Shown in pieces: positions 1-9,213 of a stretch of 64,000 nt of DNA (positions are counted from its first letter, which is position 1; every line of letters starts with the position of its first letter). The position numbers and the translations under genes are program-made. Origin of the DNA: Paenibacillus polysaccharolyticus (GTDB taxonomy: Bacteria > Bacillota > Bacilli > Paenibacillales > Paenibacillaceae); contig NZ_FMVM01000008.1 of NCBI RefSeq assembly GCF_900102085.1, forward strand, positions 62,001-126,000, given 5' to 3'. The notes beneath the pieces were generated by a model. That model worked only from the letters and a program-made list of their open reading frames with translations, had not been told where the DNA came from and ran no database searches.

Positions 1-1
1 C

Positions 2-1060
2 ACAGGAGAACAAGCGGATGAAAAACAGGTGGTTCGACTTGCAGAGAAAATTGTGGAAGCGATTAAGCAACCTTATCGTTTGAAGGAAAATGATTTTTAC
101 GTTACAGCCAGTATCGGTATTGCCATGTACCCTGAACATGGGGTTGGAACGGATGCTTTGATTAAACATGCCGACTCCGCCATGTATGAGGTGAAGAAAA
201 ATGGCAAGAACGGTTACCAGTTCTATACGGCTCAGCTCGACTCTGAACTTTATGAACGGATTGAGCTCGAAGGTTATCTAAGGAAAGCACTGGAGCGTAA
301 TGAGATGGTGCTGTACTATCAGCCGCAGATTCGTACGCTGGACAGCCGAATGATCGGGGTAGAGGCTCTGATTCGCTGGCAACACCCGCTTAAAGGGCTG
401 CTTGCACCCGATGTATTTATCCCTCTGGCCGAGGAGACCGGCATGATCTACGATATTGGTAACTGGACGATTCGTGAAGCCTGTAGACAGATGAAGCTGT
501 GGCACGCTAGCGGCGGGCCACTCATCCCGGTGTCTGTGAACTTGTCCAGCCAGCAGTTTCACCAGTCCAACCTGGTGGAGCAGGTGCAGAATGCTTTAAC
601 TGAGACAGGTCTGGAAGCCAAATATCTGGAACTGGAAATCACAGAGAGCATGATGATGGATGCAGCGGTATCCACGGCGATTCTAAACGAGCTATCTGCT
701 CTGGGTGTGAAGATCAGTCTGGACGACTTTGGCACGGGATACAGCTCACTGAGTTATCTGAAGCATTTCCCGATCCACAAACTCAAGATCGACCGTTCGT
801 TTGTCACGGATATCACCGAAAGCCATAGCGATCAGGCGATCGTAGCCACAATTATCTCGATGGCCCAGAATCTTAAGATGGAAGTGATTGCAGAAGGGAT
901 CGAGACCAAAGGCCAGCTCGATATTTTGATGCAAAATGACTGTAGGGAGATCCAGGGTTACTACTTCAGCAGGCCACTACCCGCCAATGAAGTGGAAAAT
1001 AATTTCTTTGTACCCCTGCGTTTGCTGGGGGAACGTAACACGGTGTTTCATTCCGTATAA
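2..1060 (+). CDS. GGDEF-EAL c-di-GMP signalling protein (3' part)
   Basis: The reading frame is open from the first bases of the window, so the gene starts upstream and only its C-terminal ~352 residues are visible. The first ~70 residues are the end of a GGDEF (diguanylate cyclase) domain (TASIGIAMYP, ADSAMYEVKKNGKNGY). The rest is a complete EAL phosphodiesterase domain. It carries the EALIRW signature, NLSSQQF, EITES, DDFGTGYSSL, KIDRSFV and AEGIET, which are the metal-binding and catalytic positions of active EAL enzymes, so c-di-GMP hydrolysis is likely. Whether the cyclase half is active cannot be judged because its GGDEF motif lies outside the window. A strong terminator follows the stop directly. 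Confidence 0.93.
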   Translation, partial: TGEQADEKQVVRLAEKIVEAIKQPYRLKENDFYVTASIGIAMYPEHGVGTDALIKHADSAMYEVKKNGKNGYQFYTAQLDSELYERIELEGYLRKALERNEMVLYYQPQIRTLDSRMIGVEALIRWQHPLKGLLAPDVFIPLAEETGMIYDIGNWTIREACRQMKLWHASGGPLIPVSVNLSSQQFHQSNLVEQVQNALTETGLEAKYLELEITESMMMDAAVSTAILNELSALGVKISLDDFGTGYSSLSYLKHFPIHKLKIDRSFVTDITESHSDQAIVATIISMAQNLKMEVIAEGIETKGQLDILMQNDCREIQGYYFSRPLPANEVENNFFVPLRLLGERNTVFHSV

Positions 1061-1066
1061 ACGGTC

Positions 1067-1109
1067 AAGAGGCAAGTTCCTGATTGTATTGGGAACTTGC
1101 CTCTTTTTC
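1067..1109 (+). terminator. Intrinsic terminator after the GGDEF-EAL gene
   Basis: A perfect 14-bp inverted repeat (AAGAGGCAAGTTCC with its complement) encloses an 11-nt loop and runs into a T-rich tract. It starts 7 nt after the stop codon. It is about 40 nt from the convergent spoVR stop and may also serve that strand. Confidence 0.9.
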
Positions 1110-1147
1110 TGGTTTTTCATGATATATCCGAACTTTGTCACTCCCGC

Positions 1148-2584
1148 CTATAAAAACTTGCGATGGTGTTTTTTGCCGTCATAGGTGAACCAGATCGGTT
1201 TATCTTCCACACGGGTCTCTACATGCACTGTGCGTCCCCAGAGACGGTACAGATACGGAAGCGTGCGCTCCATGTATTTCAGATCCAACTCGATGCCCTC
1301 ATACTGATGTTTCAATACGAGTTCGCCTGTACGCAGATAGTCTGCATCCTGTACGACCAAATAAGGAGAGCCGCCGTTAATGCGGGAAAATACAAGCTGG
1401 TCACGGATGTTTTCCCAAGACTTGTCGGTAATTTTCCAGTCGGGACCTTTTTTCTCAAACACGTAGAGGTCGAGGTCCTCGGTTAACTTTTTGGTCATGT
1501 AGTTACGGATGAACGAGGTATCCGAGTCGAACTCGCGCACTTCGAACATTTTGGCCCGGCCTTGCCCAGGCTGACGTCCCCAACGTTCCTGTTCCTCGCG
1601 TGTCGGATGATCCCAGCGCCGCTCGATATCTTCAAAGATTTTCAGTCCCAGGTAATATGGATTCAAACTCTGCTTGGACGGCTGCACAACGGAAGAATTC
1701 AGCTTGGCAAATTCGATGGTATCCTCACTACTTAGATCGAGTTCGCGTATAATACGTTGATGCCAGTACGAAGCCCAGCCTTCGTTCATGATTTTCGTTT
1801 CCATCTGAGGCCAGAAATAGAGCATTTCCTCACGCATCATACTCATAATATCCCGTTGCCAATCGGTGAGCACCTCGGAGAACTCTTGAATAAACCACAT
1901 AATATCCTTCTCCGGTTCGGGTGGGAAATGGTGCACCTGCAAACTGTCCGTGGACTTTTCCTCAGTTTGCAGATTGTCGAGCGACCACAGGTCGTCATAT
2001 TGACCTTCCGGTTTAGGGGCTTTATCACCACGCTGTTCGCGGATCTTCATCTCCATGTAACGTTGTTTGTCTAGGTGCCGCGGTTTAATGAGCTGTGGGT
2101 CCACATGTTCTTGAATGGCAATTACCGCATCGATGAAGGATTCAACGGCTTCTGTGCCATATTCCATCTCATAATTGCTGATCCGATCTGCCGTAGCTGC
2201 CATACTCTCGACCATATTGCGGTTGGATTTGGAGAAGCGGGCATTGTTTTTGAAAAAGTCGCAGTGTGCGAGTACGTGGGCGACGATTAATTTATTCTGA
2301 ATCAAAGAGTTGCCATCCAGCAGGAAGGCGTAGCAAGGGTTGGAGTTAATAACGAGTTCATAAATTTTGCTCAGGCCAAAATCGTATTGCATTTTCATCT
2401 TGTGAAACGTTTTGCCAAAGCTCCAGTGGCTGAACCTTGTTGGCATGCCGTAAGCACCAAAGGTGTAGATGATATCCGACGGGCAGATCTCGTAGCGCAT
2501 CGGGTAATAGTCGAGGCCGAATCCATCGGCAATCTCCATAATTTCAGCAATAGCGTATTCCAGTTCGCGGATTTCATCGGTCAT
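1148..2584 (-). CDS. spoVR: SpoVR family protein
   Basis: This 478-residue protein has the full SpoVR layout: N-terminal [29 protein letters not shown], then the conserved [21 protein letters not shown] and [14 protein letters not shown] blocks. SpoVR proteins are needed for proper spore cortex formation in Bacillus; their biochemical activity is not established. The start ATG overlaps the stop of the upstream yhbH by 4 nt (ATGA), which implies translational coupling. The AAGGAGG site lies about 11 nt upstream. YhbH-SpoVR pairs, often with the PrkA kinase, are a widespread conserved association, so the two probably act in one sporulation or starvation pathway. PrkA itself is not adjacent here. 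Confidence 0.95.
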   Translation of the reverse strand: MTDEIRELEYAIAEIMEIADGFGLDYYPMRYEICPSDIIYTFGAYGMPTRFSHWSFGKTFHKMKMQYDFGLSKIYELVINSNPCYAFLLDGNSLIQNKLIVAHVLAHCDFFKNNARFSKSNRNMVESMAATADRISNYEMEYGTEAVESFIDAVIAIQEHVDPQLIKPRHLDKQRYMEMKIREQRGDKAPKPEGQYDDLWSLDNLQTEEKSTDSLQVHHFPPEPEKDIMWFIQEFSEVLTDWQRDIMSMMREEMLYFWPQMETKIMNEGWASYWHQRIIRELDLSSEDTIEFAKLNSSVVQPSKQSLNPYYLGLKIFEDIERRWDHPTREEQERWGRQPGQGRAKMFEVREFDSDTSFIRNYMTKKLTEDLDLYVFEKKGPDWKITDKSWENIRDQLVFSRINGGSPYLVVQDADYLRTGELVLKHQYEGIELDLKYMERTLPYLYRLWGRTVHVETRVEDKPIWFTYDGKKHHRKFL

Positions 2585-3747
2585 CCCAGGCTGCCTCCTT
2601 CTCTTTTTTGAAAAAAGCTGCGGAGCGCTTTGTACACCTCGCCTTTTTCCTTGATGACGTAATACATAAACTGATCCATCTTAATGTGGCGATAGGCGGA
2701 CATGAGTGTACTGCTGCGGTTGTATTGGTTCACTTCACCGTAACCAAACATGTTGCTGCGCTTCATTAATTCCCCGATCAGCTTCACACAACGCTCATTA
2801 TCCGAGGTCAGGTTATCGCCATCCGAGAAATGGAAGGGGTATATGTTGTAACTGTTAGGCGGGTAACGTTTATCGATAATATCCAGTGCCTTCATATATA
2901 CAGAGGAGCAGATCGTACCGCCGCTCTCGCCACGAGTGAAAAATTCCTCTTCCGTCACTTCTTTGGCTTCCGTGTGGTGAGCCAGAAACACAATTTCGAC
3001 TTTCTCATACTGACGACGAAGAAAACGCGTCATCCAGAAGAAAAAACTGCGGGCGCAATATTTTTCAAATGATCCCATCGACCCGGATGTATCCATCATG
3101 GCGATGATGACGGCATTGGACTGAGGGATGATTTTGTCTTCCCACGTCTTGTAGCGGAGATCATCCGGACTGATGTGATGAATGCCCGGATTGCCCGTGG
3201 TTGCATTGCGGCGCAGGTTCTCCAGTATGGTTCGTTTCTTATCGATGTTAGACTGCATGCCTTTTTTGCGAATATCGTTGAAGACCACGGTATGTGTCTC
3301 GATCAAATCTTTATCCTTTTGTTTCAGATCCGGCAATTCCAGTTCGGCAAAAAGAATATCTTCCAATTCCTCAATGCTGACCTCAGCTTCCACTATGTCA
3401 TGACCTGGTTGATCGCCAGCTTTTTCACCCTTGCCCGGCTTCTGGGACGCAGGATCACGGCCAATGACATCGCCAACCTGACTGTCACCGTCCCCCTGAC
3501 CGACATGTTTTTGTTTCTGGTAGTTATACACGAAACGGTACTCATCCAGACTGCGAATGGGTACCTTGATGATTTGTTGTCCATCGGACATGATAATATT
3601 TTCTTCGGTGATCAAATCAGGCAGATTTTGCTTAATGACATCTTTAACCTTTTGCTGATGGCGCTGCTGGTCCTGGTACCCTTTGCGGTGAAGCGACCAA
3701 TCTTCCCGGGATACGACGAACGAGTAAGGCTGGTGTGAATTTGACAT
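2581..3747 (-). CDS. yhbH: YhbH family sporulation protein (DUF444/UPF0229)
   Basis: The product of about 388 residues matches the YhbH/YeaH family: N-terminal [24 protein letters not shown], the central [16 protein letters not shown] block, and a von Willebrand A-like segment beginning [14 protein letters not shown] (a DxSxS metal-binding MIDAS-type motif). The family is linked to sporulation and, in Enterobacteria, to the PrkA stress kinase; the molecular role is unknown. I chose the ATG at 3747 because GGGGGGTG lies 7 nt upstream. The ATG 15 nt further upstream has no ribosome site and would place that G-run inside the gene. The gene is translationally coupled to spoVR by a 4-nt overlap. 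Confidence 0.93.
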   Translation of the reverse strand: MSNSHQPYSFVVSREDWSLHRKGYQDQQRHQQKVKDVIKQNLPDLITEENIIMSDGQQIIKVPIRSLDEYRFVYNYQKQKHVGQGDGDSQVGDVIGRDPASQKPGKGEKAGDQPGHDIVEAEVSIEELEDILFAELELPDLKQKDKDLIETHTVVFNDIRKKGMQSNIDKKRTILENLRRNATTGNPGIHHISPDDLRYKTWEDKIIPQSNAVIIAMMDTSGSMGSFEKYCARSFFFWMTRFLRRQYEKVEIVFLAHHTEAKEVTEEEFFTRGESGGTICSSVYMKALDIIDKRYPPNSYNIYPFHFSDGDNLTSDNERCVKLIGELMKRSNMFGYGEVNQYNRSSTLMSAYRHIKMDQFMYYVIKEKGEVYKALRSFFQKREGGSLG

Positions 3748-4004
3748 GTAGGCACCCCCCATTGATTACGCGGCACAGTTTGGCCTGTCGGTAATTAAGT
3801 ATATTCACGGGCGGGGACGATATGTGATGCGATCTCAACTAAAATGAATGAAATACGCTGCAATTGCCTTAGGATAGGCTGGAGCGAGGTACATGTTTAA
3901 ATTTTACAAAAATCATGATCATATGTGATATCTTTCCTTTACAATAGAGAAAAAGGTCTGATTCTGAGCATCGAGCCCTGATGCATGTAAAGGAAGGATT
4001 AAGT

Positions 4005-5345
4005 GTGGATAAACGTGCAGTAAAAGCCTGGATTACGTATGACTGGGCCAATTCGGCTTATGCTACAACCGTGCTTGCGGCGGTGCTACCTGTATTCTAT
4101 GCTTCTGTTGCTGCGGCAACATTGGATAAGGATACGGCAGCTTCTTACCTTGCTTATACACACTCTATTGGAATGTTGTGTGTGGCGCTGTTAACTCCGC
4201 TGCTAGGAACACTGGCTGATCTATCGGGACGAAAAGGGGACTTCCTGCGAGTTTTCGCGATAACAGGAATTGTGTCAACGCTGGGATTCAGCGTGATCGG
4301 AGAAGGAGACTGGTTGCTTGCGTCTACCCTGCTCGTGTTGTCTACGATTGGTTTTGCCGGGGGGAATACATTCTATGATGCCATGTTACCGGATTTAGTT
4401 CCTGTAGAACGAAGAGACATGGTGTCCTCCAAAGGTTATGCCTATGGTTATATCGGCGGGGGGTTACTGCTTGCAATCAATCTGTTAATGATTCAGCAAC
4501 CGGACTGGTTCGGCATGCCGAGTACACTTGCAGGTACGCGACTTGCATTCATTTCAGTTTCGATATGGTGGCTACTGTTCTCCCTTCCCATCTTCCGCTA
4601 TGCACCTAGAAGGCCAGTCTCGCCTGAGTTGCCTGCATCCGTAACAGGTTATGCAAAGGTTGGCGTACGCAGATTACGGCAAACCTTCGGTCAGATCCGG
4701 CGTTTTCCACAGTTGCTTCGGATGTTGGTCGCATTCTGGTTTTTCAATGACGGGATTAATACCATTATTCTGATGGCCACAATCTATGGAACAAGCATTG
4801 GCATTGGTACATCGGATTTGATGTTGGCGCTACTAATTACGCAATTCATCGGTTTCCCGTGTACACTGCTTCTAGGTGCTTGGGCGCAGCGGTGGGGAGC
4901 AAAGCAGGTGTTATTGGTAAGTTTAAGTATTTATATTTGTATCGTTATACTTGGCTACTTTATGACCCAAGCTCTGCACTTTTATGTGCTCGCAGGGTTG
5001 GTTGGCGTTGTGCAAGGGATTAGTCAATCGACGGCACGTTCCTTGTTTAGCAATCTGATGCCGGCTGCACGAACGGGGGAGTATTTTGGATTTGTTAACA
5101 TTACAGGGAAGTTCGCTTCGATCTTTGGGCCATTTGTATTTGGTTACGTGGGACAGATTACAGGTTCTACCCGCTGGGGCATTCTGTCACTGATCTTCTT
5201 TTTTGTAGCAGGCATTGCGGTATTATTAACCGTGAAGGTACAGAAAGGAATGCAGGATGCTCAGTCAGCCGACCAGGAAGAGTTGGAACGTATGCAAGGC
5301 CTAGGTATGGCTGGAAAAGGGAAGGATGTTACCTTTACCGGATAA
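4005..5345 (+). CDS. MFS transporter, UMF1 family
   Basis: This polytopic membrane protein of about 446 residues has some 11-12 hydrophobic segments. The N-terminal WITYDWANSAYATTV signature is typical of the UMF1 (Atg22-like) branch of the major facilitator superfamily, together with LADLSGRKG between helices 2 and 3 and a late ISQSTARSLFSNLMP motif. Bacterial members are poorly characterised exporters or permeases, so no substrate can be named. I prefer the GTG at 4005, which has AAGGAAGGA 6-7 nt upstream; the ATG at 3981 lies upstream of that site. It is a single-gene unit, ended by a hairpin about 100 nt downstream. Confidence 0.88.
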   Translation: MDKRAVKAWITYDWANSAYATTVLAAVLPVFYASVAAATLDKDTAASYLAYTHSIGMLCVALLTPLLGTLADLSGRKGDFLRVFAITGIVSTLGFSVIGEGDWLLASTLLVLSTIGFAGGNTFYDAMLPDLVPVERRDMVSSKGYAYGYIGGGLLLAINLLMIQQPDWFGMPSTLAGTRLAFISVSIWWLLFSLPIFRYAPRRPVSPELPASVTGYAKVGVRRLRQTFGQIRRFPQLLRMLVAFWFFNDGINTIILMATIYGTSIGIGTSDLMLALLITQFIGFPCTLLLGAWAQRWGAKQVLLVSLSIYICIVILGYFMTQALHFYVLAGLVGVVQGISQSTARSLFSNLMPAARTGEYFGFVNITGKFASIFGPFVFGYVGQITGSTRWGILSLIFFFVAGIAVLLTVKVQKGMQDAQSADQEELERMQGLGMAGKGKDVTFTG

Positions 5346-5441
5346 GTTTAGTCTGGTTTCAATTGGTTAGGTTAGATTAGGTCAGCTTGGTTTAGATAAG
5401 ATGGATATGGTCATTGTGTCGTATCGGTTATTGATTATCTC

Positions 5442-5488
5442 GGTCTCCGGATTCTGTTTATCTCATAACAGGAACTGGAGGCTTTTTT
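5442..5488 (+). terminator. Intrinsic terminator downstream of the MFS gene
   Basis: A 16-position imperfect stem (GTCTCCGGATTCTGTT pairing with AACAGGAACTGGAGGC, with one mismatch and a few G-U pairs) is followed by six Ts. It separates the transporter gene from the lasso-peptide operon. The intergenic stretch 5346-5702 holds this terminator and the promoter/operator listed next; no gene was seen in it. Confidence 0.8.
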
Positions 5489-5550
5489 GCATTGTTGCGT
5501 ACTTAGATCATTGGCAAGTGAATAAATTATGAAAAGGTGAAAATAAAAGA

Positions 5551-5610
5551 TTGACATGATACATTTTGTATCATAGAGTAAAGGTATAAATACATATTGT
5601 ATCTTAGAGT
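5551..5610 (+). promoter_or_regulatory. Promoter and duplicated operator of the lasso-peptide operon
   Basis: TTGACA at 5551 and TAGAGT at 5574 form a sigma-A type promoter with a 17-bp spacer. The spacer holds a perfect 7-bp palindrome, ATGATAC-ATTTT-GTATCAT (5557-5575). A second, slightly degenerate copy of the 20-bp core (TACATATTGTATCTTAGAGT, 5591-5610) lies exactly 31 bp downstream of the first (5560-5579), about three helical turns. A palindrome between -35 and -10 plus a phased second copy is what a repressor dimer pair would use. The regulator is not in the window. The leader to the first gene is about 120 nt. Confidence 0.65.
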
Positions 5611-5702
5611 GTCGAAATTCCCTGTCATTTCCAAGGTAATGATCATCCGGTCGATCCGATCCCACGGCATAATTTTATAAATTTACAGAGGAGAGGCTGC
5701 CA

Positions 5703-6971
5703 TTGATAGATACGCAAGGAAACGGACTTGTCTTTTTATTATGCATTCCCCGCAGTGGCAGTTCGTTATCTACCGTTATGCTGCAAAATCATAGTCGCAT
5801 ATTTGCCACGCAGGAGATGTGGTTTCTGATGAATCTCGTCGATTTGTCCAAAGCCGACTCTCGCGCTTACGGTGGCAGTTCCATCATCCGTCAATTTTAT
5901 CAAGCGATGGTGTCCGAAGATATTTTCGAAAAGGCGTGCAGAAGCTTTGCTCTTGAAATATATAATGGATTTCTGGAAGGGAGCGGAGCAGACTTCATCG
6001 TTGATAAATCTCCGCGTTATTATTATATGCTTGAATGGCTGGATCGATTGTTTCCGCAGTCCAGACGCATTCATCTTCAGCGTAACCCCCTTTCTGTAGC
6101 GGCATCCTTTAAAAAAGTAAATCGCCATACCGGCGAAGGTTTTGATCTGATTCAGAGTCTGAATCATTCGAAACTCAATATGAAAGCCGTAGACCTGACA
6201 CTTGGTCTAACTCGATTAAATGATTATTTTGCAGAGGCTCATCCTTTGGCCTACGAATTAAAATATGAACAGCTCGTTATGAAACCTCAGGAAGAACTGG
6301 AGAAGTTATGTGCTTTTCTAGGCATTACTTATGAACAAGGCATGGAGCGATATGGTCAGTTTGTGGATAGTACGAAATCTGACATGTTCTATAGTATGGG
6401 CGTCGGGGACCCCTTCCTCTCTTCACATCAGGAGGCACATCAAGATTCTGTTAACAACTGGAAAAACATACTCGAGCGGCAAGAAGTTGAACTGTATTGC
6501 CGTGTACTCGGTGCGAACCTGTTCCACCGGATGGGGTACAGTGAACAGCTACAAGAAGCTGAAGATTGGACGGGAGTCCAGTTTCAGGCAGAGCCGGATA
6601 CAGAGGTATTGGAGCGGCTCAAGCAACAGCTAGTACTCGCAACGGAGTGTCGTTGGCAGCCAAATTACCGCATGGATGCGCCGATGAATGGAGCCAAGGA
6701 TCGGTCTCCGATCCACAGCGGCAGTGAGGAGAAGGAAAGCGCCAAGATGGACCCGTCACTAGCCGCTATGGCCACGATCAGACAATTGCAGGCAGCTCTT
6801 CGCGCAGCGGATCAGCGGCTGGAACGTGGGTATACGGAGCGGGAACGTTTGAAGAAACAGCTACATGCTGCCCATAGCAAATTGCAACGAATCAAATCAT
6901 GGATACCATTTGGTCATCGAATTAGCGCATGGGCATCCCAGCGCAAGATCGTTCGGGGAGGAAAGTCATGA
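5703..6971 (+). CDS. Sulfotransferase of the lasso-peptide cluster
   Basis: This 422-residue protein opens with the PAPS 5'-phosphosulfate loop PRSGSSL (residues 16-22). It also has a 3'-phosphate-binding segment around RNPLSVAASF (from residue 127), both typical of the sulfotransferase superfamily (Sulfotransfer_3-like). The enzyme should transfer sulfate from PAPS to a hydroxyl. Residues ~290-422 are an unusual charged extension ending in a predicted coiled coil (IRQLQAALRAADQRLERGYTERERLKKQL). The start is a TTG with GAGGAGAGG upstream. The stop overlaps the cyclase ATG (ATGA), tying it to the lasso operon as its first gene. The natural acceptor is inferred to be the lasso peptide; a cell-surface glycan or lipid cannot be excluded. 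Confidence 0.82.
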   Translation: MIDTQGNGLVFLLCIPRSGSSLSTVMLQNHSRIFATQEMWFLMNLVDLSKADSRAYGGSSIIRQFYQAMVSEDIFEKACRSFALEIYNGFLEGSGADFIVDKSPRYYYMLEWLDRLFPQSRRIHLQRNPLSVAASFKKVNRHTGEGFDLIQSLNHSKLNMKAVDLTLGLTRLNDYFAEAHPLAYELKYEQLVMKPQEELEKLCAFLGITYEQGMERYGQFVDSTKSDMFYSMGVGDPFLSSHQEAHQDSVNNWKNILERQEVELYCRVLGANLFHRMGYSEQLQEAEDWTGVQFQAEPDTEVLERLKQQLVLATECRWQPNYRMDAPMNGAKDRSPIHSGSEEKESAKMDPSLAAMATIRQLQAALRAADQRLERGYTERERLKKQLHAAHSKLQRIKSWIPFGHRISAWASQRKIVRGGKS

Positions 6972-8899
6972 GCGCCATAGCCGGAATCGTACATACAGAA
7001 GGTCAGCAAGCACTATGGGAGGACAGCTGGCGGCTCTACGCAAGTCTTGGACATATCCCGGCAGATACAACGGGGGTATGGAAAGGGGATGAAGCGTTTC
7101 TTAGTTGCCATGCTCAGTGGATTACGCTGGAGTCCGTAAACGAGAAATTGCCTCTCTATGATGAAGAAAGTCAATTGACCATTACTTCAGATGCCATTTT
7201 GGATAACCGTGAGCAATTGGCCGATCAGTTGCAGATTTCACGAGCAGAGCTGGCTGGACTGGCGGACAGCGAACTGATTCTCCGTGCATACCATCGCTTT
7301 GGAGAAGATGTAGCTGGTCATCTACTAGGGGACTTTGTATTTGCGATCTGGGATGAACGCCGCCGCATGTTGTTTGCTGCGAGGGATATTACGGGCATGC
7401 GGGCATTTTATTACCGACATGACGGTTCGCGATTTGCCTTCTGTACGTTAATGAAGCCATTGCTTGAGCTTGGAGGGGTGCAGAAGGCACTTGACGAAAA
7501 CTGGCTATCCGAATTTCTGGCCATCCCTGATATGCACGATTCGGCGGATATTCATTCCACGGTGTATCGCGGAGTGAACCAGTTGCCCTCTGCGCATACG
7601 CTGACGTTTCGAAACGGGAGGATCGAACTCAGGCAATATCATCGCTGGGATGATGTCGAACCGCTTCGACTCAAATCGGATGAAGACTATGTAGAAGCTT
7701 TTCGTGAGGTGTTTAGCCAAGCCGTAGGTTCGCGCTTACGAACGCATAGACAGGTTGCAGCGGCATTAAGTGGTGGACTGGATTCAGGAGCTGTTGCGGG
7801 TTTTGCTTCCGGAACGCTCCGGAGTCAGGGGAAGCAGCTACAAGCTTACAGCTACGTGCCTGTTGCGGATTTTACGGATTACACGTCGAAAACGTTGCTA
7901 GCAGACGAGCGACCATTTATTCGTTCCACCATTAATCACGTAGGCAATATCTCGGAAAACTATCTCGATTTTGAAGGACGCAGTCCGCTCAGTGAAGTGG
8001 ATACGTGGCTGAACATGATGGAGATGCCTTATAAATACTTTGAAAATTCATTCTGGATCCGTGGATTTTATGAAAAAGCGAGTGAGCAGGATGCCGGTAT
8101 TTTGCTGACAGGCGCACGTGGCAATTTTACGATCTCATGGGGACCTGCACTTGATTATTACGCTAGTCTACTGAAAAGTGGCCGATATTTCCGCTGGTTC
8201 CGTGAGATGCAACAGTACAGCGAACGAACAGGGATGGCATTCTCACGCATCGCCCGTATTACAGGCCGTAAAGCGTTCCCAGACTGGTTCAAAGGAAATA
8301 ACAAGGGGACAGCTCAGCCTGCAGGAGCACAGCTGATTCATCCAGATTTGGCCCGGAGAACAGGCGTGCTGGAGCGACTTAAATCTATCCTTGTACTCCA
8401 GGGCGGAGCCCGAGCCGATGCACTACAGGTGCGAGCCGACAAGTTCAACAATCTAGCGATTGCAAATAAAAATGGGGCCGTCGCCACCAAATGTTCCCTT
8501 CGTTACCGCGCATGGGAACGCGATCCCACAAGTGATCCAAGAGTGATCCGATTTTGTCTCTCCGTACCGATTGAGCAATATGTAAGACAGGGAACGGATC
8601 GTTCCCTCATTCGCCGAGCTACATCACCGGAATTGCCGGACAAAGTGAGGCTTAATCAGCGTGTACGGGGCGTACAACCTGCGGACTGGCTACACCGTAT
8701 TTTGCCTGAATGGCAGACGTTTACCTCGGAACTGCAAACCTTGTGTTCTGACAGTCAGGTTGCCGGCATATTAAACACGGATCGGATTAAATCAGCTCTG
8801 GCTAATTTTCCAAGTCCCAGGCCCGAACTGGCATCCCATCCGGATTTGCGTTTGATGATGCACAGTTTAATTGTATACCGCTTTATTCAGAAGTTTTGA
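6968..8899 (+). CDS. Lasso peptide cyclase (asparagine synthetase-like, protein C)
   Basis: This 643-residue homologue of asparagine synthetase B has an N-terminal Ntn-type domain (MSAIAGIV, GDFVFAIWDERRRMLFAARD) in which the amidotransferase Cys2 is replaced by Ser, as expected for an enzyme that no longer uses glutamine. The C-terminal ATP-pyrophosphatase domain holds the PP-loop SGGLDS at residues 268-273. In lasso biosynthesis this enzyme adenylates the ring Asp/Glu side chain and forms the macrolactam with the new N-terminus. The start at 6968 is preceded by GGGAGGAAAG and overlaps the sulfotransferase stop. The precursor gene follows after 41 nt. Clusters of the paeninodin type have the same set of genes. 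Confidence 0.92.
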   Translation: MSAIAGIVHTEGQQALWEDSWRLYASLGHIPADTTGVWKGDEAFLSCHAQWITLESVNEKLPLYDEESQLTITSDAILDNREQLADQLQISRAELAGLADSELILRAYHRFGEDVAGHLLGDFVFAIWDERRRMLFAARDITGMRAFYYRHDGSRFAFCTLMKPLLELGGVQKALDENWLSEFLAIPDMHDSADIHSTVYRGVNQLPSAHTLTFRNGRIELRQYHRWDDVEPLRLKSDEDYVEAFREVFSQAVGSRLRTHRQVAAALSGGLDSGAVAGFASGTLRSQGKQLQAYSYVPVADFTDYTSKTLLADERPFIRSTINHVGNISENYLDFEGRSPLSEVDTWLNMMEMPYKYFENSFWIRGFYEKASEQDAGILLTGARGNFTISWGPALDYYASLLKSGRYFRWFREMQQYSERTGMAFSRIARITGRKAFPDWFKGNNKGTAQPAGAQLIHPDLARRTGVLERLKSILVLQGGARADALQVRADKFNNLAIANKNGAVATKCSLRYRAWERDPTSDPRVIRFCLSVPIEQYVRQGTDRSLIRRATSPELPDKVRLNQRVRGVQPADWLHRILPEWQTFTSELQTLCSDSQVAGILNTDRIKSALANFPSPRPELASHPDLRLMMHSLIVYRFIQKF

Positions 8900-8940
8900 T
8901 CCAAGGCAAACGTATACGCTCTTGAAAGGAGGTGAAAACG

Positions 8941-9078
8941 ATGCAAAACGAAAAAAAGGAATGGCAAGCACCCGTTCTTGAAGTGTTGGATGTGAATGAA
9001 ACGATGGCAGGGGTAGGATACAGACAAATCGACTGGATCACTGTTCACGATGCCGACATGTACGATCCAACGTCCTAA
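8941..9078 (+). CDS. Lasso peptide precursor (paeninodin-like, 45 residues)
   Basis: This short gene has a near-perfect ribosome site (AAAGGAGGTG). The leader is residues 1-22. It contains W8-Q-A-P11-V-L13-EVLD, like the YxxPxL element bound by B1 proteins, and Thr21 at the -2 position, the hallmark of lasso leaders. The predicted core is 23 residues. It begins with ring AGVGYRQID (Ala1 amide-linked to Asp9), followed by tail WITVHDADMYDPTS ending in Ser23. Ring size, core length, Ala1-Gly2 and terminal Ser match paeninodin as I remember it (A1-D9 ring, 23 residues, phosphorylated Ser23). Tyr19 sits among Asp15, Asp17 and Asp20, an acidic setting that suits tyrosine sulfation; Tyr5 lies in the ring. 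The start, leader and core assignments are read directly; the modification sites are inferred. Confidence 0.9.
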   Translation: MQNEKKEWQAPVLEVLDVNETMAGVGYRQIDWITVHDADMYDPTS

Positions 9079-9110
9079 TTTTGTAGTTTCCCCAGCTAGT
9101 TCATACTTAA

Positions 9111-9184
9111 AGGGCGGAAATGCAACCAATCCAGCTTTTTCGCCTCCGCCCTAATATTGAGCTTGTGAATATCAGGGCTTTTTT
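9111..9184 (+). terminator. Hairpins between precursor and downstream lasso genes (probable attenuator)
   Basis: Two structures lie in the 135-nt gap. The first is an 8-bp perfect inverted repeat, AGGGCGGA (9111-9118) with TCCGCCCT (9145-9152). The second is a short hairpin (9160-9179; AGCTT-TGA pairing with TCA-GGGCT, one bulge) followed by a T run. A leaky terminator or RNA-stabilising hairpin here would keep precursor mRNA in excess over the enzyme genes, as is common in ribosomal-peptide clusters. Confidence 0.6.
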
Positions 9185-9213
9185 CATATCTATAAATGAA
9201 GGAGGCGCCTTTA

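Noticed and set aside
3175..3738. A 187-codon plus-strand frame opposite yhbH
   Set aside because: It is antisense to a well-conserved gene, has no ribosome site and no recognisable protein pattern.
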